Shown: piece after piece, positions 34,572 to 42,845 of the stretch
Numbering within the stretch: position 1 is the first letter of the stretch
Layout of the letters: every line of letters begins with the position of its first letter
DNA from: Streptomyces sp. NA02950
GTDB taxonomy: Bacteria; Actinomycetota; Actinomycetes; Streptomycetales; Streptomycetaceae
Direction of reading: 5' to 3'
Assembly (NCBI RefSeq): GCF_013364155.1
Contig: NZ_CP054916.1
Location: forward strand, 496,001 to 560,000
DNA: 64,000 nucleotides
The notes under the pieces: generated by a model
The model's database searches: none
Told to the model about the DNA's origin: nothing
Seen by the model: only the letters and a program-made list of their open reading frames with translations
Made by a program: the position numbers and the translations under genes

Positions 34572-35576
34572 GTGTTGATCGGTGAGGTGGCGCGACGGTC
34601 CGGGGTCAGTGCCCGCATGCTCCGGCATTACGAGTCGCTCGGTCTGGTGCGGCCTTCGGGCCGTACGGGCTCGGGTTATCGGGAGTACTCCGGGGAGGAC
34701 ATCCGGCGGATCTTCCATATCGAGAGCCTGCGGTCGCTGGGGCTGTCGCTGCGTGAGATCGGGTGCGCGCTCGACGATCCCAGCTTCACGCCCTCGGCGC
34801 TCGTCGGCGACCTCATCCGTCAGACACGCGAACGCATCGCGGCCGAGACCGAGCTGCTCACGCGGCTGCGCCGGATCGATACCGCGGACCCCGCCGGCTG
34901 GCAGGACGTCCTCCAGGCCGTTGCGCTCCTCCAGGCACTGGCGTCCAAGAGCGCCGACGCGCGCCAGCGGGCGGCCCTGTCCTCGGCCGACCAGGTTCCG
35001 GTGCCGGTGGAGGCCCTGGTCGAGGCGGTACTGACCGAGACGGAGCCGAACGTCGCCGGAGCCCTTCGATGGGCGCTGGCGCGATCGGGCGACGGCGGCC
35101 CGGCACTGCTCGCGGCAGGCCTCGGCTCACCGGTGGCCGCGGTGCGGGAACGCGCCGTTCTATCCCTCGCCGAGATGCCCGGCGGTGAGGCCACCGCGCA
35201 ACTGCGGCACGCACTCGCGCACCCCGATGCCGTTGTGCGCGGGTATGCGGCTCTGGCACTCGGCACGCGTGGTGTGGCCGAGGCGGTCCCGCCGCTCATC
35301 GACCTGATCGTGGAAGGAAAGAACGACACCGATGCAGCCGATGCGCTGAGCGTGCTGGCGAGCGACACCGCGACGGGGGATCAGATCGCGACCAGGATCG
35401 TTGGCCGCCTCGCTCAGGACACCACGGGAGCGCCCGCACGCGGACGGTTGACCCAGGCGCTGGCGGACATCCCGGGGACGATGGCCTCACGTGCCCTCGT
35501 GGAGCTGTCGCACGACGTGGACCGTGCGGTTGCGCTGACCGCGGCGTACCTTCTTCAGCTGCGCGACACCCGGTGA
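34572..35576 (+). CDS. MerR regulator fused to C-terminal HEAT repeats
   Basis: 334 residues. Residues 1-70 are a MerR winged HTH (LIGEVARRSGVSARMLRHYE, SLGLVRPSGRTGSGYREY). A dimer helix follows to about 115. The rest is HEAT/PBS-lyase-like repeats: EPNVAGALRWALARSGDGG, AAVRERAVLSLAEMPGGEA, DAVVRGYAALALGTRGVAEA, DTDAADALSVLASD and MASRALVELSHDVDRAVAL. In ordinary MerR proteins this position holds a small-molecule or metal sensor, so the repeats may be the sensor or a partner-binding part. GTG 34572 lies 6 bases after the HEAT gene, which it probably controls. Confidence 0.88.
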   Translation: MLIGEVARRSGVSARMLRHYESLGLVRPSGRTGSGYREYSGEDIRRIFHIESLRSLGLSLREIGCALDDPSFTPSALVGDLIRQTRERIAAETELLTRLRRIDTADPAGWQDVLQAVALLQALASKSADARQRAALSSADQVPVPVEALVEAVLTETEPNVAGALRWALARSGDGGPALLAAGLGSPVAAVRERAVLSLAEMPGGEATAQLRHALAHPDAVVRGYAALALGTRGVAEAVPPLIDLIVEGKNDTDAADALSVLASDTATGDQIATRIVGRLAQDTTGAPARGRLTQALADIPGTMASRALVELSHDVDRAVALTAAYLLQLRDTR

Positions 35577-35737
35577 CGGGTCCCTCCTGGGGTGCCGCGT
35601 GAAGGCGCGGACGCCGAGTTCGGCGGCGAGGCCCGCGGTCGGTTCCCGAACGCCGCGCCGGCGGAGCGCGCCCGTCATGGCTCCGGCAACCCCGGCCAAG
35701 CGGCCGGCTTGCCCGTCGGCTGGGCCCCGGTCCGTGA

Positions 35738-36343
35738 TCAGCCCTCAGCGGCCGGTCCCCGTACAGGGCTGCCGAGGACTCTGTCGGTGAAGATCGCCAG
35801 CTGCCTGCGCATCTCCTCGTGGGCCATGCCCTTCTCGCCGGCCAGATACTCGACGAGGTCGGCCCGGGTGGCAGCGAGCAGTGCATGGGCGGCGAAGTCG
35901 CTGTCGGTCGGACCAGGAATCTGCTCCAGCAGGTCGCGGAGCAGGGTGTGCCATCGCTCGTACTGATCCGTCCGATAGGGGCTGTCCGTGCCGGTGCCCT
36001 CCAGGGCCAGGGCGAGGTGGCGGTTGTCGAGTTTGAAGCACAGGACCGCGTCGAGCAGGGCAGGCACGCGCTGAAGCGGCGGGGTGGCGGGGCCAAGCGG
36101 TGGCGGGCCCTCTTCGACGGCCTTCCTCACCGGTTCGAGCCGTGCTTCATACAGCGCGCGGATCAGCCCGGTGCGGTCGCCGAAGGCGCGGAAGAGCGTT
36201 CCCTTGCCGACGCCGGCCGCGGCCGCGATGTCGGCCATGGTCACGTCCTCGGGGCTGTGGCATTCGGCGAAGAGCGTGTCGGCGGCCGCAAGGGCGGCTG
36301 CCCGGTTACGAGCCGCGTCCTTGCGTGGCTTTCGCTCGGGCAT
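35738..36343 (-). CDS. TetR family transcriptional regulator
   Basis: 201 residues. TetR HTH: RNRAAALAAADTLFAE, then VTMADIAAAAGVGKGTLFRA and FGDRTGLIRALYE. The C-terminal domain is of the small-ligand type. ATG 36343 has GGAGG 7 bases upstream. Divergent from the NTF2-like/NmrA operon with two matching operator palindromes in the 89-base gap. Confidence 0.92.
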   Translation of the reverse strand: MPERKPRKDAARNRAAALAAADTLFAECHSPEDVTMADIAAAAGVGKGTLFRAFGDRTGLIRALYEARLEPVRKAVEEGPPPLGPATPPLQRVPALLDAVLCFKLDNRHLALALEGTGTDSPYRTDQYERWHTLLRDLLEQIPGPTDSDFAAHALLAATRADLVEYLAGEKGMAHEEMRRQLAIFTDRVLGSPVRGPAAEG

Positions 36344-36365
36344 GCGGTTTCCTCCATTTGCGATC

Positions 36366-36409
36366 CGGACCACCGGTCCGTATCTTCATCGAAGCGGACT
36401 GCTGGTCCG
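36366..36409. promoter_or_regulatory. tandem TetR operators
   Basis: Two 15-base palindromes, CGGACCACCGGTCCG (36366-36380) and CGGACTGCTGGTCCG (36395-36409), lie 29 bases centre to centre, each followed by TAT. The spacing is close to three helical turns, so two dimers could bind the same face. Confidence 0.75.
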
Positions 36410-36432
36410 TATCGTATGGGACGGAGATCCTC

Positions 36433-36861
36433 ATGCCCGAAAACACCTCACCGACGAATCTGTACCGCCACAGCCTGCGCCTCCTGCTGAACAAGGACAT
36501 TCCCGCCTGGGTCGGCCTGTGGACCGAGGGCGGAATCATGGAGTTCCCCTTCGCTCCCCAGGGGTGGCCCCGGAGGCTGGAGGGCCGGGAGGCCATCGCC
36601 GCCTACATGAGCGACTACCCCGACCACATCGACCTGCACGACTTCCCGGACCTGAAGATCCACCAGACCACCGATCCCTCAACCATCGTGGCCGAGATGC
36701 GCGGTGTGGGCCGACTGGTCGAGACGGCAAACCCCTTCGACATGACCTACATCGCGGTCGTGACCGTCCGGGAGGGACGCTTCACCTCCTACCGCGACTA
36801 CTGGAACCCCCTCGCCGTCCAGGAAACCGGCACGGACTTCACCAAGGGCAGCACCCGATGA
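36433..36861 (+). CDS. NTF2-like/SnoaL-like protein
   Basis: 142 residues. Cone-shaped NTF2 fold suggested by LYRHSLRLLLNKDIPAWVGL, WTEGGIMEFPFAP, EGREAIAAYMSDYP, IVAEMRGVGRLVET and the ending RFTSYRDYWNPLAV. The fold hosts isomerases, cyclases and dehydratases, or acts as a binding protein. ATG 36433 has GGAG upstream. Its stop overlaps the start of the NmrA gene (ATGA), so both are made together under TetR control. Confidence 0.88.
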   Translation: MPENTSPTNLYRHSLRLLLNKDIPAWVGLWTEGGIMEFPFAPQGWPRRLEGREAIAAYMSDYPDHIDLHDFPDLKIHQTTDPSTIVAEMRGVGRLVETANPFDMTYIAVVTVREGRFTSYRDYWNPLAVQETGTDFTKGSTR

Positions 36862-37706
36862 CCGCCACCGGCTCCATCCTGGTCATCGGCGCCACCGGCA
36901 CCACCGGAAGCCGTACCACCGCGCAGCTGGTCGCCGCCGGCCACCGCGTCAAGGCCGCCGGCCGTCGCGGCGCCCCGCTCCCGGGCGCGGAACCGGTCCA
37001 CTTCGACTGGTACGACCCCACCACCTTCGCCGCCGCCCTCAGCGGAGCCGACCGCCTCTACCTCATCCCGCCCCTGGGCGACCCGGCCCCGGCCACGGTC
37101 ATGCTGCCCTTCCTCCGCCAGGCCCGCGCCGTCGGCGTACACCGCGCGGTACTCCTCAGCTCCTCGGCCATCCCCGAGGGCGGACCGGCCGTGGGGACCG
37201 TGCACCAGGCCCTGCCCGGCCTGTTCGACCAGTGGGCGGTACTGCGGCCGTCCTGGTTCATGCAGAACTTCACCAGCACGCACGCCCACGCCGACAGCAT
37301 CCGCGCGTACGGCGTCATCCGGACTGCGGCCGGCAACGGCCGGGTCGGGTTCGTCGACGCCGACGACATCGCCGCCGTCGCGGCCCGTGCGCTGACCGAC
37401 GACCAGGCACCCAATGCCGGCCTGGTCCTGACCGGACCGGAAGCACTCGGCCACGACGACATCGCCGACATCCTCACCCAGGTCAGCGGTCGCCCCGTGG
37501 TCCACCGCCACCTGACATACGAACAGATGCGGGACCACCTGGCCGCAAAGATGCCGCTGGAGTTCGCCGCGATGCTGGCAGGCATGGACCGCGCCATCGC
37601 CGAGGGAGCCGAAGACCGTACGACCGATACCGTCCAGCGCCTCACCGGTCGCCCGCCGCACAGTTTCCGGGTGGTCGCCGAACGAGAACTGGCACGCAAC
37701 AGCTGA
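36858..37706 (+). CDS. NmrA-like NAD(P)-binding oxidoreductase
   Basis: 282 residues. The N-terminal motif ILVIGATGTTGSRTTAQL binds NAD(P). The substrate half has LRPSWFMQNFTSTHA, typical of NmrA/azoreductase-like atypical SDRs, which often lack the Tyr-x3-Lys dyad. The C-terminal part is YEQMRDHLA and RPPHSFRVVAERE. Translationally coupled to the NTF2-like gene. The pair (NTF2-like, NmrA-like, TetR) suggests detoxification of a small electrophile or quinone (inference). Confidence 0.9.
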   Translation: MTATGSILVIGATGTTGSRTTAQLVAAGHRVKAAGRRGAPLPGAEPVHFDWYDPTTFAAALSGADRLYLIPPLGDPAPATVMLPFLRQARAVGVHRAVLLSSSAIPEGGPAVGTVHQALPGLFDQWAVLRPSWFMQNFTSTHAHADSIRAYGVIRTAAGNGRVGFVDADDIAAVAARALTDDQAPNAGLVLTGPEALGHDDIADILTQVSGRPVVHRHLTYEQMRDHLAAKMPLEFAAMLAGMDRAIAEGAEDRTTDTVQRLTGRPPHSFRVVAERELARNS

Positions 37707-37756
37707 CGTGCACTGGCGAGGGGGGACCAGACGGCGGGGCTTGTCCCACACCCGCG

Positions 37757-37790
37757 CTTCGAAAACCGACGCCTCGCGCCGTTCGAAGCC
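37757..37790. terminator. possible bidirectional terminator
   Basis: GCTTCGAA (37757-37764) and TTCGAAGC (37783-37790) form 8-bp arms with an 18-base loop between the convergent NmrA and Lrp genes. No T-run. Confidence 0.4.
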
Positions 37791-37851
37791 CGCACACCGA
37801 CGGGAAACGCGCCCGGCCTGCGGGCTGTGACGGCGTGCCGCGCTTCGCGGC

Positions 37852-38871
37852 CTACCCGGCCGGCGGGGTACGGGTCCCGGCGCGGCGGGTCGCACCGGTC
37901 CGGGCCGCGGGCGGGAGCGGGCCAGCTGCCTTGACCGTACGCAGGACAGGGGCGGTCTCCAGGCTGCGGATCGCTTCCAGGCAGCCCACTTCTTCGATGA
38001 GATAGCGGTGCAGGGCCGCCGGGTCGGGGCACAAGGCCTCGGCGACCAGGTTGCTGGGGCCGGTCACGGCGGCCACATAGGCGAGTTCGTGGTGCCCGGC
38101 CAGCGTCCGGGCAACGTGGTCGAGGTGGGCGGGGGCGACGGCCATCCACAGCATGGCCTGTGTGGTGACGCCCAGCAGGGTGGTGTCGAGCTCGACGTCG
38201 AAGAAGAGTGCGCCGCCGGCCCGCAGGTCGGCCAGCCGGCGGGCGACGGTGGCGGCCGACCAACCGGTGACCGCGGCGAGATCGGTGAGGCTGGCACGGC
38301 CGTCGCGCTGGAGGGCGGCCAGCAGGCCGCCGTCTGCGGGAGTGAGGGCCTGCTGCCCGGAACGGGCGGGCGTGGTGGCGAGCTGAAGGCGGCGGCGCTG
38401 CTCGGCGTCGAGGCTCTGTACGCGTCCGGGCCAGGGGGTGGGTCCGCCGAGGTAGGTGTGCAGCACGCAGTGCGCGGAGACGGCGGTGATGCCGGCCGTG
38501 CGCGGGATGTCGTGCAGCAGCAGCGCGTGCCCGGCCTGGCCGTCGGCGGTGGGCGTGTGCACGACCGCGACGATCTCGGTGCCGCCCGAGGCCAGCATGA
38601 CCCAGGAGGTGTCGGGACGGCGGGCGAGCGCGGCCGCGAGATCCTGGGCGGCGTGCGGGCCGGCGGTGAGCCGCAGCAGCCACTGGGTGCGCCCGGCCCG
38701 GTCGGGATCGGCCAGACCCACCACCCGCAGCGACGCGTCGGCGCACAGCCGCCGGTAGCGGCGGGAGACGGTCTGCGTCGAGACGCCGAGGACGTCGGCG
38801 ATCGTGCTGAACGGCGCCCGGCCGTCGATGTGCAGAGCGTGGATGAGGCCGCGATCGATGTCGTCCAGCAT
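37852..38871 (-). CDS. double-length Lrp/AsnC family regulator
   Basis: 339 residues, about twice a normal Lrp. The first half has an HTH (LDDIDRGLIHALHIDGRAPF and IADVLGVSTQTVSRRYRRL) and an Lrp ligand-binding domain. The second half repeats this: ALTPADGGLLAALQRDGRAS, LAAVTGWSAATVARRLADL and another beta-alpha-beta domain ending RYLIEEVGCLEAIRSLETAP. One chain therefore mimics a dimer. ATG 38871 (MLDDID) is the family start. Divergent from the DHA2 efflux gene, its likely target. Confidence 0.9.
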   Translation of the reverse strand: MLDDIDRGLIHALHIDGRAPFSTIADVLGVSTQTVSRRYRRLCADASLRVVGLADPDRAGRTQWLLRLTAGPHAAQDLAAALARRPDTSWVMLASGGTEIVAVVHTPTADGQAGHALLLHDIPRTAGITAVSAHCVLHTYLGGPTPWPGRVQSLDAEQRRRLQLATTPARSGQQALTPADGGLLAALQRDGRASLTDLAAVTGWSAATVARRLADLRAGGALFFDVELDTTLLGVTTQAMLWMAVAPAHLDHVARTLAGHHELAYVAAVTGPSNLVAEALCPDPAALHRYLIEEVGCLEAIRSLETAPVLRTVKAAGPLPPAARTGATRRAGTRTPPAG

Positions 38872-38966
38872 GTGAGGATCATGCACTGAAGGCGGCAATG
38901 TGGAAAGTTCGCTCACTTCACCGACGAAAGTGGAAGCCGGCTGTCGGTGTTGCGCACCGTCGACCC

Positions 38967-40442
38967 ATGCCGTACGAATCCACGACCCCGCCCCATCCGC
39001 ACCGGTGGGCCGCGCTGGCGGTGCTTCTGCTCGCCGAGGCAATGAACCTCCTCGACGCCACCATCATGACCGTCGCCGCGCCGGTGATCCGCGCCGACCT
39101 CGGCGGCTCCGACGCGGCCATCCAGTGGTTCAGCGCCGCCTACACACTGCCCTTCGCGGTCTTCCTGATCACCGGCGGGCGCCTGGGCGACATCGTCGGC
39201 CGCCGACGGGTCTTCCGCGCCGGTATGGCCGCGTTCACCCTCGCCTCCCTGGCGTGCTCCCTGGCCCCGTCCACCGCGGCACTGATCGCGGTACGCGCCG
39301 TGCAGGGAGCCGCCGCGGCGCTCATCGTCCCCCAGACCATCGGCATGATCCGTGCCCTGTTCGACGGCCGTGAACTGGCCCGGGCCATGGGCTCCATCGG
39401 GCCCGTCATGGGCCTGGCCGCCGTCACCGGTCCCGCCCTCGGCGGCCTGCTGACCCACGCTGATCTCTTCGGCTCCACATGGCGCGCAGTGTTCCTCGTC
39501 AACGTCCCCCTCGGCGCCGCGGTCCTGCTGGCCTGCCCGCTGCTGCGCGAGGACCGGGCCGCCCGGCGGCCGCGTCCGGACGTCACCGGTACGGCGCTGG
39601 CGGTGCTGGGCACAGGCCTGGTCGTCTACCCCCTGGTCCAAGCCGGCGCGTTGGGGTGGCCGGGCTGGTGCTGGGCGCTGCTGGCCGTCGGCGGCGCTCT
39701 GCTGGCCGGTTTCGCGCTCCACCAGCGGTGGCGCGGGCGATACGGCCGCAGCCCGCTGGTGGAGCCGAGCCTGTTCCGCGACCGCGGCTTCCCCGCCGCT
39801 CTGATCGCATCCGTGCTGTTCTTCGCCGCGGTCAACGGACTGATGCTGGTGATCGCGGTGCAGCTGCACGTGGGTCCGCACAGCGACGTACTGGCAGCGG
39901 GCTTCACCCTGCTGCCATGGTCAGTGGCCATGGCCCTGTCGTCCTGGACCGCCGGCGCCTGGCTCGTACCGCGATACGGGGCCCGCGTCATGACCGCCGG
40001 CCTGCTGGCCCTGCTCGCCGGCACCGTGGCCGCGGCGGTGGTGTACGCCACCGGCCGGCCCGACTCCTACCCGTGGCCGCTGCTCCCGGCGCTGGCGGTG
40101 GCCGGGCTCGGCCAGGGCCTGTACGCCGTGCCGTTCTTCACCACCGCGCTGCACCACGTCCGCCCGCACGAGACCGGCTCAGCGGCCGGCCTGCTCAACG
40201 CCGTCCAGCAACTCGGCGGTACCCTCGGCGTCGCCCTGCTCGGTAGCGTCTTCTTCCACACCACCACGTCCGGTGCTCCCGCGTCGGCGGGTGCCCGAAA
40301 CGCCTTCTGTGTCGCGGCCGGGTTGGTCCTCGCCACGGCTGTCGCCACCGCGTTCATGCGCCCACGACAGCAGCGGAGTTCCCCACAGGCCGGTCCCGTC
40401 CCAGGGCACGCGCGGACGGCGCAGCACAGTTCTCACGGGTGA
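38967..40442 (+). CDS. DHA2-family (14-TM) MFS drug efflux transporter
   Basis: 491 residues. Starts RWAALAVLLLAEAMNLLDAT, then VAAPVIRADLGGSDAAIQWF, the DHA2 signature before helix 2, the loop GGRLGDIVGRRRVFRAG (motif A) and GPALGGLL (motif C). About 14 hydrophobic segments. It exports small hydrophobic compounds by proton antiport. No ribosome site is obvious before ATG 38967, so the transcript may be leaderless. Paired with the divergent Lrp-type regulator. Confidence 0.92.
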   Translation: MPYESTTPPHPHRWAALAVLLLAEAMNLLDATIMTVAAPVIRADLGGSDAAIQWFSAAYTLPFAVFLITGGRLGDIVGRRRVFRAGMAAFTLASLACSLAPSTAALIAVRAVQGAAAALIVPQTIGMIRALFDGRELARAMGSIGPVMGLAAVTGPALGGLLTHADLFGSTWRAVFLVNVPLGAAVLLACPLLREDRAARRPRPDVTGTALAVLGTGLVVYPLVQAGALGWPGWCWALLAVGGALLAGFALHQRWRGRYGRSPLVEPSLFRDRGFPAALIASVLFFAAVNGLMLVIAVQLHVGPHSDVLAAGFTLLPWSVAMALSSWTAGAWLVPRYGARVMTAGLLALLAGTVAAAVVYATGRPDSYPWPLLPALAVAGLGQGLYAVPFFTTALHHVRPHETGSAAGLLNAVQQLGGTLGVALLGSVFFHTTTSGAPASAGARNAFCVAAGLVLATAVATAFMRPRQQRSSPQAGPVPGHARTAQHSSHG

Positions 40443-40702
40443 GAGCTTCGGGCTCCATCCCACCCAGCCCTTCATGTAGCGGCTCGCGTGTAGGTACTTC
40501 CGGTGAACGAGCAGAACAGCACGTTCTCCTGTCGGGCCAGCGGTCCACCACAGAGGTGAGTCGGGTTCAGTATGGATTGAGGTGTTCCATGAGACCTGGG
40601 AAGAATGGGCATCGGACGTCACGAGATCGGGGCGGCCATCATCGCTGCCTGACCGAGCTGATCCGACGAAGCTCGACAACAGACGGAAAGGAGAGGCCGG
40701 CC

Positions 40703-41350
40703 ATGTCACTCGCCCGCGTCCACAACTTCTCCATCTCGCTCGACGGCTTCGCTACCGGGGAGGGTCAGAGCCATGACGCGCCGTTCGGCCATGCCGGCGA
40801 AAGGCTGCACGAGTGGATGTTCGCCACCCGGTGGTGGCACAAGATGATCGGCCGGTCCGGCGGGACCGGCGGCCTCGACGACGCCTTCGTGCGGCAGTTC
40901 ACGCCGGGGATCGGCGCCGAGATGATGGGCGCCGGGAAGTTCGGCCATCCCGGATGGCACGAGGACCCGGAGTGGAAGGGGTGGTGGGGGCCCAACCCGC
41001 CATTCCACACACCGACCTTCGTCCTCACCCATCACCCGCGCCCGTCGATCGAAATGGAGGGCGGCACGACGTTCCACTTCCTCGACGCTTCGCCCGCCGA
41101 GGCGCTCGAGACCGCCCGCGAGGCTGCGGACGGCCAGGACGTACGCATCGGCGGAGGGCCCACCGTGATCCGCAACTTCCTTGCCGCCGGGCTCATCGAC
41201 CGCATGCACATCGTGGTGGTCCCGATCCTGCTCGGCCGAGGCGTACGCCTCTGGGACGGACTGGAGGGCCTCGAGAAGGACTACGAGGTCGAGGCCGCCT
41301 CATCGCCCAGCGGAGTCACGCATGTGACGTTCACCCGCTTGGGTCTCTGA
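40703..41350 (+). CDS. dihydrofolate reductase family (RibD C-terminal-like) protein
   Basis: 215 residues. The opening ARVHNFSISLDGFATGEGQ matches the family (FxSxSLDG). The core has GKFGHPGWHED and GGGPTVIRNFLAAGLIDRMH, and the ending IVVVPILLGRGVRLWDGL is typical. These are NADPH-binding proteins of unknown substrate, not true folate enzymes. ATG 40703 has GGAGAGG upstream. Alone. Confidence 0.9.
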   Translation: MSLARVHNFSISLDGFATGEGQSHDAPFGHAGERLHEWMFATRWWHKMIGRSGGTGGLDDAFVRQFTPGIGAEMMGAGKFGHPGWHEDPEWKGWWGPNPPFHTPTFVLTHHPRPSIEMEGGTTFHFLDASPAEALETAREAADGQDVRIGGGPTVIRNFLAAGLIDRMHIVVVPILLGRGVRLWDGLEGLEKDYEVEAASSPSGVTHVTFTRLGL

Positions 41351-41468
41351 ACCGCCTCGGTCGAGGAGCCGGAGCGCGGGCAGGGTGCGCGACGCCATGA
41401 CCGCCTTGGCGGCACCCTCCACGCGCACCGAAAGCCCTCCTGACCAGCACAGATGAGATTGTCGGCGA

Positions 41469-41850
41469 CTACCGCCCCGCTTCAGGACGACGATGTCGGT
41501 TCAGGCACCTGTGTATCGCGCGGACGTAGTTCTCGGAGCGATCGGAACCGATGATGCCCGGTGCCATCTTGGTCATCATGGAGCTGAAAGTGGTGCGGGT
41601 GTCGAGGTCCACGACGATCAGCGAGCCGCCCGATCCTCCCCGGTAACAGGCTCGTCCCTGAGGCACGTAGGGCACTGTTTCACTCTCGGGAAGCGCGTAC
41701 CCGATACCCCATCGCAGGGGGATGCCGAGGACGAGATCGGTTCCGTGGCTCTTTCCTCGAAGATCAACCCGATTGTGTCGGGCGAGAGTAGCCCAACGCC
41801 GTCGACTGCGCCGCCCAGCGCGAGCGCTCCCAGTCGTACATCTCCTCGGG
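41469..41850 (-). pseudogene. C-terminal remnant of a beta-lactamase-family serine hydrolase
   Basis: Frame 1 contributes GAVDGVGLLSPDTIGLIFE; after a shift frame 2 gives DLVLGIPLRWGIGYALPESE, then YRGGSGGSLIVVDLDTRTTF and TKMAPGIIGSDRSENYVRA. The GGSGGS motif corresponds to the KTG-like third motif of LovD-like esterases. The SxxK nucleophile half is missing and the fragment is frameshifted. Confidence 0.65.
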
Positions 41851-41893
41851 GCGGAACCGAGGGCGTCTCGCACGGGCGTGAATCGCGCATGAC

Positions 41894-42157
41894 ATGACGT
41901 CGGCTACAGCACCAGATGGGTATCAACCAGCGGACGAATCCCCGTTCGGGGAATCTTCCACACCGATGTGGAATCAGAACAGCCTCGCACCCCGGCTGGG
42001 CCCACGGGTCACCACCGTGCGGGTCCGGGACGGGGTGCACGACCTGGTCCTGTCGACAGCCGAGGCGCGCGAGCTCATCTTCACTGAGCTCGATCTCTGG
42101 CTCAGTGCCTATCTGCCGGACCGGGCCGAACCCAGAAGTCGGCAGAGGAACGGGTAA
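41894..42157 (+). CDS. small hypothetical protein
   Basis: 87 residues, acidic and soluble. The second half, VTTVRVRDGVHDLVLSTAEA then RELIFTELDLWLSAYL, looks protein-like (a strand pair plus an amphipathic helix). No ribosome site is visible before ATG 41894; ATG 41966 (MWNQNS) is an alternative. No family recognised. It might be a remnant. The 205 bases that follow hold nothing recognised. Confidence 0.35.
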   Translation: MTSATAPDGYQPADESPFGESSTPMWNQNSLAPRLGPRVTTVRVRDGVHDLVLSTAEARELIFTELDLWLSAYLPDRAEPRSRQRNG

Positions 42158-42362
42158 GCGCGGGCGAAGGCCCTCTCCCCGCTGATGCACTCGAAGATCT
42201 CCAGACCGACATGGCCATAGCACAGGTCATTGGAAGCGCGCCGGGCCACGCCCGGCCCATCAATGCGTGCGCCCCACGTGGTGGGAGCGCCGGCCCGCCG
42301 TGGACCAGCCCGAACCAGAAGCAGCCCTCCCGGCCTTGGGGAACACTCGGGGCTGGTGGCGG

Positions 42363-42767
42363 TCATGCCCGTGTGATGCGGTCTGTTGCCCCGCTTGTCG
42401 CGCGTTCTGCGACATCGGCGGGAGCCGCGGCGATGACTTCGTCGAGTGCGGAGCGGGAAGTTTGCAAATCGGTGATGGCCTTGGTGATCCGCTCGCGTTC
42501 CTTGGTCAGGTCGGCGAGGAGATCGGAGCAGGTCGGCACCAGGCGTTCGCCCTCGTCACGCAGGCAGGGCAGGATTGTCGCGATGGTGGCGGTGTTCAGG
42601 CCGGCGGCGAGCAGGCTGCGGATGCGGCGCACGGTATCCACGTCCGCGTCGCTGTATTCGCGGTAGCCGCTGGGCCGCCGCTCGGGCTGGAGCAGGTTCT
42701 GTTCTTCGTAGTAGCGCAGCAACCGTTCGTGTACGCCGGTCTTGCGGGACAGCTCACCGATCCGCAC
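42363..42767 (-). CDS. MerR family transcriptional regulator
   Basis: 134 residues. HTH and wing: RIGELSRKTGVHERLLRYYE, then LLQPERRPSGYREYSDAD. The effector side has PCLRDEGERLVPTCSDLL, two Cys that could sense a ligand, and a helix with LTKERERITKAITDLQTSRS. GTG 42767 is chosen because GAGGAGG lies 5 bases upstream. Divergent from the MFS gene with a MerR-type promoter between. Confidence 0.9.
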   Translation of the reverse strand: MRIGELSRKTGVHERLLRYYEEQNLLQPERRPSGYREYSDADVDTVRRIRSLLAAGLNTATIATILPCLRDEGERLVPTCSDLLADLTKERERITKAITDLQTSRSALDEVIAAAPADVAERATSGATDRITRA

Positions 42768-42806
42768 GTCATCCTCCTCATGGATGTCTCGAGCGGGCAA
42801 CGCCGC

Positions 42807-42838
42807 TTGACTCTCACACCGATGTGAGACTCTAGCTT
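42807..42838 (+). promoter_or_regulatory. MerR-type promoter of the MFS/oxidoreductase operon
   Basis: -35 TTGACT (42807-42812), the palindrome TCTCACA-CCGA-TGTGAGA (42812-42829), and a weak -10 (TCTAGC, 42831-42836) with an 18-base spacer. ATG 42846 lies 9 bases after the -10 and has no ribosome site, so the mRNA is probably leaderless. Confidence 0.65.
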
Positions 42839-42845
42839 CCCCGGC

